Source: an uncultured Flammeovirgaceae bacterium | GTDB lineage: Bacteria; Bacteroidota; Bacteroidia; Cytophagales; Cyclobacteriaceae | Length of the DNA stretch: 6,592 nt | NCBI GenBank assembly: GCA_946886805.1 | Contig: CAMPJM010000231.1 | Coordinates: forward strand, 1-6,592 | Direction: 5' to 3' | In this document: positions 1-6,143 of the stretch, piece by piece | Layout: every line of letters starts with the position of its first letter | How positions within the stretch are numbered: position 1 is the first letter of the stretch | Program-made: the position numbers and the translations under genes | The notes under the pieces: model-generated | Told to the model about the DNA's origin: nothing | Seen by the model: the letters and a program-made list of their open reading frames with translations, nothing else | The model's database searches: none

Positions 1-287
1 GACAAAATTGCTGAAGCGAACTGTAAGCACAAGCCACTGGATTAATCAGGTGAAATGCTAATATTTATTCGATACAAGAGCGGGACGCTCAGGTTTATCG
101 GGACGTAGCGGGACGCTACGACCAGGAGTGGCTTTGTAGGGAGCTACCGATTTAACCTCATTCACCAAAAAACTATTTTTATTCAAACAAAAACCGCAAT
201 TATTAGCTTTAATTCTTGTGCTATTGTAAGAGTATCACGATATTAAGCGTCTCACGTTTTAATTTTCAAATCCTGCTATCATTAATT
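1..287. other. Region upstream of the trehalose gene, no convincing gene
   Basis: No reading frame here has a usable start and coding character. Frame 1 is open for only 14 codons from the window edge to a TAA at 43-45, which is too short to call a gene tail. The first half carries the hairpin cluster listed separately. AAGCCACT at 31-38 is matched by its exact inverse AGTGGCTT at 127-134, so the hairpins lie inside a longer potential fold. From about 150 on the sequence becomes AT-rich and should contain the promoter of the downstream gene. I could not find a match to the Bacteroidota promoter form (TTTG near -33 with TAnnTTTG near -7) good enough to mark; TAGCTTTA at 204-211 and TAATTTTC at 260-267 are near misses without a well-spaced partner. 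Confidence 0.6.
78..147. repeat. Cluster of three short hairpins with repeated CGGGACG words
   Basis: Three perfect stems stand close together: GAGCG-GGA-CGCTC at 78-90, CGTAGCG-GGA-CGCTACG at 104-120, and GTAG-GGAG-CTAC at 136-147. The word CGGGACG occurs three times (81-87, 99-105, 109-115). The first two stems share the same three-base GGA loop. The cluster is clearly more GC-rich than its surroundings. This resembles dispersed extragenic palindromic repeats, which would be expected elsewhere in the same genome. It could also act as a terminator or mRNA-stabilising 3' end for a gene left of the window, although no T-run follows any stem. The structure is seen directly; the class and role are inferred. 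Confidence 0.6.
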
Positions 288-2468
288 ATGGGAAAAACCA
301 TTATAGTATCTAACAGATTGCCAGTAAAAGTACAGAGGAAAGGTGAAGAGTTGCATTTTACTCCTAGCGAGGGCGGGTTGGCAACGGGACTTAGTACAGT
401 TTTTAAAAGTGGGAATAGCAGGTGGATCGGATGGCCCGGAATGTATACCGAGAATGTACAGGAATGCAAAACGATCACCAAAAAGCTGATCAGAGAAAGC
501 ATGTTGCCTGTCTTTTTATCCGAAGAAGAAATCAGAGATTATTATGAAGGTTTCAGCAATGGTACGCTATGGCCCAACTTCCATTATTTCACCGAATTTG
601 CCATTTACGACCAAAAACTGTGGGAGAGCTATGTAGCAGTAAATCAAAAATTTGCAAAAGAGGTGTTAAGAATTGCCAAGCCGGGAGATACGGTTTGGGT
701 GCATGATTATCAGCTTCTTTTGGTTCCTGATATGATCAGAAAAAAGCTACCTCAAATGAGTATCGGTTTTTTTCAGCACATCCCTTTTCCTTCTTATGAG
801 ATCTTCCGATTGCTGCCTTGGAGGAAAGAAATAATGACTGGTATGTTAGGGTCAGATTTAATTGGTTTCCATACCTACGATGATATGCGTCACTTCTTAA
901 GTTCTGTCAGCAGAATAGCCGGCGTAAGTTCTTCTCACGGGCACCTTGAGCTAAAAGGAAGAAGGGTTATTGTAGACAGTTTTCCAATGGGAATCGACTA
1001 TAATAAATATGCCAGTACAGCTCAAAGCCAGGTAACGAAAAATAAAATTACTATGTTCAGGGCATCTTTGGGTAATCAAAAACTGATGCTCTCTATAGAT
1101 AGGTTGGACTATTCAAAAGGTATTACCCAACGCTTAGAAGCATTTCAAAAGTTTTTGGATAAATATCCTGAGTATAAACAAAAAGTTTCCATTTTAATGG
1201 TGGTAGTACCCTCCAGGGATCAGGTAGAAAAATACAAGGAACTGAAGGAGGAAATAGATGAGACTGTAGGAAGGATCAATAGTAGCTATGGCAGAATAAG
1301 CTGGACCCCGATCCATTATTACTACCGGTCTTTTGCCCTTGAATCGCTCTCTGCTTTCTATTGCATGGCAGATGTGGCTCTGGTAACACCTATGAGGGAT
1401 GGGATGAATTTAGTATGCAAAGAATTTATAGCAAGTAAATTAGATAAAAAAGGTGTTTTGATATTAAGCGAAATGGCAGGAGCCTCAAAAGAGCTGTCGG
1501 ATTCTCTACTGATCAACCCTAATGATATAAATGCAATTGTAGAAGCGATGCATACCGCGCTCACTATGCCGGTCAGTGAGCAAATAAAGCGTAATACAAT
1601 AATGCAAAGATCCCTAAAAAGGTATACCATCCATCATTGGGTGAGTCTTTTTATGGAAAGACTAAGCGATATCAAGGAAATTCAGGAGTCCATGGCGACA
1701 AAGCAGCTGGATACCGCCACCATTAAATTAATAAGGGAAGCATACAACAAATCTAAGAACAGAATGATATTTTTGGACTATGATGGAACACTATCTCCCT
1801 TTAAGACCGACCCAATGCTTGCCAAGCCTGATGTTAAGCTTAAAAAAATTATTAAAAATTTGGGAGACGATCCTAAAAACAGATTGGTCATAATCAGCGG
1901 AAGGGATAAGAACTCACTGGAAAAATGGCTTGGCGATTATAATGTTGATATAATTAGCGAACATGGGGTGTGGCTAAAAGAGCAAGGAAAAAAATGGGCG
2001 ACAATCGGAAAATTAAGCAATGAATGGAAGAATGACATGAGACATGTAATGGAACTTTATGTGGATAGGACACCTGGTTCCTTTATTGAAGAAAAAGATT
2101 TTTCTCTTGTTTGGCACTTCCGAAAAGTAGAGACCGGCTTGGGAGACCTGCGCTCCAGGGAATTAACCAGTCATTTAAAATATTTATCTGCTAATATAAG
2201 TTTGCAAGTTTTAGAAGGCGATATGGTGGTGGAGGTGAAAAACATAGAGGTAAACAAAGGCAAAGCCGCAAGTATCTGGCTAGAAAAGTACCAATCGGAA
2301 TTTATAATGGCCATAGGCGACGATTGGACGGACGAAGATATGTTCATGGCAATGCCCGAAGATGCAGTCACTATAAAAGTTGGTTTAGGAAATTCGGCAG
2401 CTAAATACAGCATTCAGTCGTCAGTAGAAGTATTAGATTTGCTGCAAAATCTACAAATCCTTCAATAG
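288..2468 (+). CDS. Bifunctional trehalose-6-phosphate synthase/phosphatase (OtsA-OtsB fusion)
   Basis: This 726-residue cytosolic enzyme should make trehalose-6-phosphate from UDP-glucose and glucose-6-phosphate, then dephosphorylate it to trehalose. Residues 1-465 are a GT20 synthase: SNRLP (8-12), GGLATGL (29-35), the Y86/W95 region, HDYQ (139-142), QHIPFPS (163-169), R272 and K277 in the DRLDYSKG motif, and RDGMNLVCKE (370-379). Residues 490-726 are a HAD phosphatase: DYDGT with D497 and D499 (motif I), SGRD at 537-540 (motif II), the NKGK lysines at 656-659, and GDDWTDEDMF (677-686). Both active sites look intact. A TTG at 216 would add 24 residues, but the ATG at 288 gives the usual family N-terminus with a beta strand running straight into SNRLP, so I chose it. 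No Shine-Dalgarno is present, which is normal for this phylum. A Cytophaga hutchinsonii protein of this architecture has been shown to be bifunctional. The gene ends 24 bp from a convergent gene with no obvious terminator between them. Confidence 0.96.
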   Translation: MGKTIIVSNRLPVKVQRKGEELHFTPSEGGLATGLSTVFKSGNSRWIGWPGMYTENVQECKTITKKLIRESMLPVFLSEEEIRDYYEGFSNGTLWPNFHYFTEFAIYDQKLWESYVAVNQKFAKEVLRIAKPGDTVWVHDYQLLLVPDMIRKKLPQMSIGFFQHIPFPSYEIFRLLPWRKEIMTGMLGSDLIGFHTYDDMRHFLSSVSRIAGVSSSHGHLELKGRRVIVDSFPMGIDYNKYASTAQSQVTKNKITMFRASLGNQKLMLSIDRLDYSKGITQRLEAFQKFLDKYPEYKQKVSILMVVVPSRDQVEKYKELKEEIDETVGRINSSYGRISWTPIHYYYRSFALESLSAFYCMADVALVTPMRDGMNLVCKEFIASKLDKKGVLILSEMAGASKELSDSLLINPNDINAIVEAMHTALTMPVSEQIKRNTIMQRSLKRYTIHHWVSLFMERLSDIKEIQESMATKQLDTATIKLIREAYNKSKNRMIFLDYDGTLSPFKTDPMLAKPDVKLKKIIKNLGDDPKNRLVIISGRDKNSLEKWLGDYNVDIISEHGVWLKEQGKKWATIGKLSNEWKNDMRHVMELYVDRTPGSFIEEKDFSLVWHFRKVETGLGDLRSRELTSHLKYLSANISLQVLEGDMVVEVKNIEVNKGKAASIWLEKYQSEFIMAIGDDWTDEDMFMAMPEDAVTIKVGLGNSAAKYSIQSSVEVLDLLQNLQILQ

Positions 2469-2492
2469 CAGATTTTAATATTTGAAAATTAC

Positions 2493-2954
2493 TTAGTCTA
2501 ATATTTGCAGGTACAAGTAGTAGAAATTTATGGCAAAAATAACATTGCCTATTAATACTGCTGAAAAATGATCGGCAATCCTTATTTTAGGAGGATTTTT
2601 GTGGCTTTTCAGCAGTATACTCATACCTGTCAATGAAATTACGCCCGTAAAAAAACCGAAAATGAACACATTCATAAGGTTGGGGTTTCCTATCTGCATG
2701 ATCCACAACCAAACATAAACACATGATATCAGGATTCCGAGACTATAATAAATTGCACTCCCGACCAGGAACGCTTTTCTGCTATTCGACAACTTCCCAA
2801 ACTTAGTTGTTTCATTTGTTGCAAGCGTTCCTATCAAAAACACAGGTTTGATATCAGTTTTGGTTAGCAAACCAAATAAAAAAATAAAGGTATTCTTGAT
2901 AAAAGTAGCTATCACGGCTGCAAGAACAATGGCAATAAAGTTAAAATCATCCAT
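2493..2954 (-). CDS. Unrecognised four-helix inner-membrane protein
   Basis: I do not recognise the family of this 153-residue protein. It shows four hydrophobic stretches, about residues 7-29, 62-87, 93-115 and 130-150. Between helices 1 and 2 is a polar loop rich in T, K and N (31-61), and a basic loop with KSHKNPPKIR lies at 116-125. There is no cleavable signal peptide, no enzymatic motif and no cysteine or histidine cluster. The ATG at 2954 lies 18 nt after the toxin stop codon on the same strand, so it is probably read as the third gene of that transcript. Whether it works with the toxin pair or only follows it is unknown. The real-gene call rests on the clean open frame, the regular membrane pattern and the tight spacing. 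Its 3' end faces the trehalose gene. Confidence 0.8.
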   Translation of the reverse strand: MDDFNFIAIVLAAVIATFIKNTFIFLFGLLTKTDIKPVFLIGTLATNETTKFGKLSNSRKAFLVGSAIYYSLGILISCVYVWLWIMQIGNPNLMNVFIFGFFTGVISLTGMSILLKSHKNPPKIRIADHFSAVLIGNVIFAINFYYLYLQILD

Positions 2955-2972
2955 TCCGAGAAATATTATGTA

Positions 2973-3407
2973 TTACATCTGATAACCTTTTATTATCAAA
3001 CTTTTCAAAAATTCATCCGCTGTCATTACTGGAAGCAAAGATTTTTTAAAGTCCTTGCCATTTCGTGTTATCATTATTTCACATTCTGACTCTGCAGCAC
3101 TAAAATATTGTAATGCGTCTTCAAAATCTTTTATTGATGAATTCAGTCCCTTTTCAATAGTATGCTCGTCCAAACTACATATCTCACAGATTATTTTGAA
3201 TTTGCGAAGTTTTTCCCTTGCGGCTTTCGGATTTTCAAATTTTGACAGAAAATAGTTGACCGTAGCAAATGAAATCGGGGAAACTACCATTGCCAATTTA
3301 TCTTTTTCCGCTAAAGTCGCAATTTTGGCAATTGGTTCATAAAACGGTGTTCTTTCTCCCAAAAAGTCCAACATTATATTGGTGTCTATAAAAATTCTTT
3401 TCCTCAT
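2973..3407 (-). CDS. PIN-domain toxin (VapC-like ribonuclease) of a type II toxin-antitoxin pair
   Basis: This 144-residue protein is a single PIN domain, a Mg-dependent ribonuclease fold that usually cleaves RNA when not bound by its antitoxin. The N-terminal strand ends in DTN (D8, T9, N10). The acidic helix DFEDALQYFSA at 94-104 supplies D94 and D97. The strand ITRNGKDF at 113-120 supplies N116 and D119, and a typical LPVMTADEF tail follows. Where classical VapC proteins carry a glutamate after the SP(I/L) turn, this protein has N51 (SPISFATVNYF). From memory this is common in the PIN_3-like branch found in Bacteroidota rather than damage. Its ATG at 3407 overlaps the antitoxin stop by four bases (ATGA), which implies translational coupling. 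Cleavage target and activity cannot be read from sequence. Confidence 0.9.
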   Translation of the reverse strand: MRKRIFIDTNIMLDFLGERTPFYEPIAKIATLAEKDKLAMVVSPISFATVNYFLSKFENPKAAREKLRKFKIICEICSLDEHTIEKGLNSSIKDFEDALQYFSAAESECEIMITRNGKDFKKSLLPVMTADEFLKSLIIKGYQM

Positions 3408-3652
3408 TTGTATTTCTGCATTATATAGTCAGAATACTCCTTTTTGTAGTCCAAGTCAACTGGTATTTTGGTTCCAGTTGAAATGCTCCTTATAAAAGGT
3501 GAAATTTCAAATTCAACCGTATTTTTTTCGGAAGTGAGAGATTGAAGGTAAGATTCGACAATTCTGGACAGGCTCACTTTGTTATCGGAAGCATATTCTT
3601 TTGCCTTTTCGATAATTTTTTGGTTCAGCTTTAATGTCAATTTTGTGTCCAT
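3404..3652 (-). CDS. Antitoxin, DUF6364-like, ribbon-helix-helix type
   Basis: This is an 82-residue partner of the PIN toxin that follows. Residues 2-9 (DTKLTLKL) form a short beta strand, residues 11-23 the first helix and residues 26-40 the second helix (VSLSRIVESYLQSL). This is the N-terminal ribbon-helix-helix pattern that dimerises and binds DNA. The C-terminal half (about 48-82), ending in DYIMQKYK, is charged and aromatic and would be the part that wraps the toxin. Antitoxins of this kind normally repress their own promoter together with the toxin, and a palindrome 10 bp upstream of the start codon is a candidate site. The family name is from recognition of the overall pattern; the gene order, size and ATGA overlap strongly support the antitoxin call. 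Confidence 0.88.
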   Translation of the reverse strand: MDTKLTLKLNQKIIEKAKEYASDNKVSLSRIVESYLQSLTSEKNTVEFEISPFIRSISTGTKIPVDLDYKKEYSDYIMQKYK

Positions 3653-3662
3653 TGTAAGTTGT

Positions 3663-3697
3663 TTATACGTATAAGCATAACAAAATAATCCGTATAC
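3663..3697 (-). promoter_or_regulatory. Candidate operator of the toxin-antitoxin operon
   Basis: TTATACGTATAA at 3663-3674 is a perfect 12-bp palindrome starting 10 bp upstream of the antitoxin ATG. A second, shorter palindrome GTATAC lies at 3692-3697. The word CGTATA occurs on the plus strand at 3668-3673 and 3691-3696, 23 bp apart or about two helical turns, and its inverse TATACG at 3664-3669. Repeated short inverted half-sites before the antitoxin are what a ribbon-helix-helix autorepressor would bind. The repeats are directly visible; binding is inferred. AT-rich palindromes also arise by chance. Confidence 0.5.
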
Positions 3698-3763
3698 ATG
3701 TTTTTTCTGTGACTTTTATGTATGGAAATCGTTTTACAAGTGAAAGAAGCTTCAATGAACTAC

Positions 3764-3910
3764 TCATCCGTCCATACCGCTCATTTCTGAAATTGCCAGA
3801 ATAATTAAAATATGCTCCTTCTTCAATAATACAGCGGTCGGACGGGGATTAATGATCAGGATCCCGCTTTCGTTTAATTCAAATATCTTAAAAGCGATTT
3901 CCCTAGCTTT
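3764..3910 (-). pseudogene. Probable 3' remnant of an unidentified gene
   Basis: After an in-frame TAG at 3913-3911 the minus strand is open for 48 codons to a TGA at 3766-3764. The translation looks coding: it starts KAREIAFKIFELNESG, continues with LIINPRPTAVLLKKEH and ends ISEMSGMDG. It has an amphipathic helix, a strand, an NPRP turn, a second hydrophobic strand or helix and ordinary codon choice. There is no ATG or GTG start before the second half, and the sequence before the TAG has several more in-frame stops and is AT-rich. This suggests the last 48 residues of a gene whose front was lost, rather than an intact small gene. I do not recognise the family. It could instead be an intact short gene with a rare start codon, or a chance open frame. 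Confidence 0.45.
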
Positions 3911-3989
3911 CTATGGTAGATATTAATTACACAAAAATAACACCTTGAATATAACAGAAATAAAATCAATAGACTGTGCGATACCCGAT

Positions 3990-5774
3990 TTATCGTAGAA
4001 AGTTGGGTTTATCCATCTTATTGGTGATACGGTAGGCGGCATTCACCAGGCCCACATGGCTATAGGCTTGGGGAAAATTGCCCCATTGGCTGCCGGATTT
4101 TGCATCAACATCCTCGCTCAATAAACCGAGATGATTGGTGTACTTCAACAGCTTTTCAAACTCCTTTGCCGCTTCGTCTACCCTACCCACGCAAGCCAAT
4201 GCTTCAACGTACCAGAAGGCACAAATCATAAAAGTAGACTCAGGTAGCCCGAAGTCATCAACATGTTTATACCTATAAAATAGCCCTTCCTTGGTTTTTA
4301 ATTCCCTTTCCAATTGAATTAGATGGCTTTTTGCCTTTTCTGTAGAGGGATCCAAATAATTCATCATGATCAGCTGAAGCGTGCTCGCATCTAAATTTTC
4401 GGTGCCTATTGCCTGACTATAAACACCCTTGGAAGGCAAATAACATTCTTCAATTTTCACAGCCGCTTCTTCCATGACCCTTTTAGCCAGAATGGCCATT
4501 TTACTGTCGTTTAAATTGCGAGCAATCTTCAATCCTGCCTTGGCACCTGCCCAATGAAAAAGATAGGTATAACAATGGTACTGACTCAAGGACCTGAATT
4601 CCCATAGTCCAGCATCAGGTTCATTCATGGTATCGCTTATTTTATTGAGGGTATCCATGATCAGTTTATGCGATCTGGTTCGTTCAGCATCTATAAACCG
4701 CATGTCCCCATACAATGGCAATAAAGAAATGAGGATCTGTCCATATACATCGTTTTGAATATGCGTATAAGCCTGATTTCCCAATCTCACCGGCTTATTT
4801 CCCAGATACCCCTCCAGATCCAATAAATGCTCGTCCAGATTTTCCTTTCCGCTTAAGGAATAGAGCGGCTGGTACCGTCCTTCTTCTTTAGTGGAAACGT
4901 TAGCTATATATTGAAAATACCGCTCCATTTCCTCAAAATGACCTATGTTATTAAATGCTGTCAGGATATAATAAGTGTCCCTAAGCCAGCAATATCGATA
5001 GTCCCAGTTCCTTCCGCTCCCTGGAGATTCTGGTAAGCTGGTGGTAGCAGCAGCTATAATAGCTCCGGTGTCTTCATATTGATGGATTTTTAAGATCAGC
5101 GCTGATCTGATCACCTCGTTTTGATAAAAATCGCTTATACTGGTACTTTTCACCCACCGCCGCCAATACTGGATGGTTTTTCCAATAAATTCTTCCACAG
5201 TGCTCACCAGAGGTGCTTCCAAAGGAACGCCATAGGTAAGCACCAAATATTTAGCTTCGTTCAAGACAAAATAATTATGCTCCATTATATGCGTCAAAGA
5301 GATGTCGGTCGTAAGCCTCAATTGATCTTCAAAGCCTGTAAAATTTATATGACTACTTCCTCTCCTTTTCACTGGGGTGAGACTTCCATAATCGTATGTA
5401 GGCATGCAGGTTACTTTGACTCTGGGCGTACCTTCAAGGGGCTCAATCTTTCTGATGAGCATGAGCGGCCGAAAGTAACGGTCAAATTGAAAAAAACGCG
5501 GCGCTATATCGGTTACTTTATATTTTCCGGTCGAGCAGGTTATTTCGGTTTCTAAGACATTAGTGTTTTCTATGTATCGCTGGTGAGAAAGATATTTTTC
5601 GTTTTCGGGGAGTATGGAAAATTCGCCACCTTTCTTTTTATCCAACAATTGACCAAATACAAAACTGCTATCAAACCTTGGCCAACACATCCAGGAAATA
5701 TTAGTAGACTTATCAATATGAGCCAAAAATGCACAGTTTCCTATTACTCCAAGATCGTAGGTATGTTTATTCAT
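3990..5774 (-). CDS. Glycoside hydrolase family 15 enzyme (trehalase or glucoamylase type)
   Basis: This 594-residue enzyme has the full two-part GH15 layout. An N-terminal beta-sandwich (about 1-205) begins with the DLGVIGNCAFLAHID pattern and SWMCWPRFDS (27-36). An (alpha/alpha)6 catalytic barrel (about 215-585) follows. The family hallmark NWDYRYCWLRD is at 256-266. GLWEFR at 389-394 carries the likely general acid E392, and SEDVD at 553-557 carries the likely base E554, followed by GNFPQAYSH (565-573). There is no signal peptide, so it should act in the cytosol. GH15 includes bacterial trehalases and glucoamylases. Nearness to a trehalose synthase gene favours trehalose turnover, but the substrate is not proven. 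The frame can be extended one codon to a TTG at 5777; I chose the ATG at 5774. No Shine-Dalgarno or clear promoter is visible. Confidence 0.93.
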   Translation of the reverse strand: MNKHTYDLGVIGNCAFLAHIDKSTNISWMCWPRFDSSFVFGQLLDKKKGGEFSILPENEKYLSHQRYIENTNVLETEITCSTGKYKVTDIAPRFFQFDRYFRPLMLIRKIEPLEGTPRVKVTCMPTYDYGSLTPVKRRGSSHINFTGFEDQLRLTTDISLTHIMEHNYFVLNEAKYLVLTYGVPLEAPLVSTVEEFIGKTIQYWRRWVKSTSISDFYQNEVIRSALILKIHQYEDTGAIIAAATTSLPESPGSGRNWDYRYCWLRDTYYILTAFNNIGHFEEMERYFQYIANVSTKEEGRYQPLYSLSGKENLDEHLLDLEGYLGNKPVRLGNQAYTHIQNDVYGQILISLLPLYGDMRFIDAERTRSHKLIMDTLNKISDTMNEPDAGLWEFRSLSQYHCYTYLFHWAGAKAGLKIARNLNDSKMAILAKRVMEEAAVKIEECYLPSKGVYSQAIGTENLDASTLQLIMMNYLDPSTEKAKSHLIQLERELKTKEGLFYRYKHVDDFGLPESTFMICAFWYVEALACVGRVDEAAKEFEKLLKYTNHLGLLSEDVDAKSGSQWGNFPQAYSHVGLVNAAYRITNKMDKPNFLR

Positions 5775-6139
5775 CAATATTCCGGTTTTTCTTTATGATA
5801 GATTAATTAAATATTGTCACTGCTCCTAAAAAGGAATGCTCTCATTTACAAGACAAAACAGATTTAAATAATAAAAACTGATTTTTAGAAGCAAAAAGTA
5901 TGAAAAGGCAACTTAGAATAAATAATTTTTACATAAAAGTTCAAAACGCTTTTTTCACCCATCCTAATCGTTTCAATTTTTAAATAATATTACACGGATA
6001 CGATTAATTATTATTAAGCAAAATCTTTTATCTCAATTCTATCCAACTTTATAGTCTTAAACTCCGATTATTTGTCCAGGGATCGCAATGAGAAGTAAGG
6101 CAGCAATAAAACAGGAGTTTTTATAAGCATGAATTTCAG
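5775..6139. other. Gene-free divergent intergenic region
   Basis: These 365 bp lie between two divergently read genes and should hold both promoters. The sequence is strongly AT-rich. An inverted repeat TAATCGT (5965-5971) / ACGATTA (6000-6006) with a 28-nt gap is the only symmetric element worth noting. TCCT-AAAA-AGGA at 5824-5835 is too short to mean much. I found no tRNA, riboswitch-like fold or convincing match to the Bacteroidota promoter consensus for either gene. The last 50 bp contain tiny reading frames and a Shine-Dalgarno-like word, listed separately. Confidence 0.6.
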
Positions 6140-6143
6140 ATGA
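6088..6143 (+). promoter_or_regulatory. Leader with two tiny reading frames and an AGGAG site
   Basis: Two very short frames precede the gene at 6140. The first, 6088-6126, encodes MRSKAAIKQEFL and stops. The second, 6129-6143, encodes MNFR and its TGA overlaps the downstream ATG as ATGA. The purine-rich word AGGAG at 6113-6117 stands 11 nt before the ATG at 6129 but 22 nt before the ATG at 6140, so it fits the four-codon frame better than the main gene. The main gene could therefore be translated by re-initiation after the mini frame. Frames this short are common by chance, and a strong Shine-Dalgarno is not usually needed in this phylum. Confidence 0.3.

Noticed and set aside
1..45. Fourteen open codons in frame 1 from the window edge to TAA, possible tail of an upstream gene
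   Set aside because: It is too short to separate from chance; frame 2 is open even longer (19 codons) over the same bases.
216..287. TTG-initiated 24-residue N-terminal extension of the trehalose enzyme
   Set aside because: The ATG at 288 gives the normal family N-terminus, MGKTIIVSNRLP, and the extra 24 residues resemble translated AT-rich upstream DNA.
2476..2507. Direct repeat TAATATTTG at 2476-2484 and 2499-2507 between the convergent genes, as a target-site duplication
   Set aside because: The copies are 23 bp apart, AT-only apart from one G, do not flank any element, and the second lies in the coding end of the membrane protein; chance is enough.
3845..3865. GGGAT/ATCCC inverted repeat as a terminator
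   Set aside because: It is a five-base stem with an 11-base loop and no T-run on either strand, and it lies inside the coding-like relic.
5121..5555. 144-codon plus-strand open frame inside the GH15 gene
   Set aside because: It lies wholly opposite a gene with intact GH15 motifs, its translation is rich in H, F and K with no family pattern, and it has no start signal; it is a shadow of the real gene.
5583..5798. 71-codon plus-strand open frame over the start of the GH15 gene
   Set aside because: Almost all of it is antisense to conserved GH15 N-terminal sequence; no independent support.
5965..6006. TAATCGT/ACGATTA inverted repeat as an operator or terminator
   Set aside because: It has a seven-base stem with a 28-base gap in very AT-rich DNA; it is noted in the region entry but not strong enough for its own feature.
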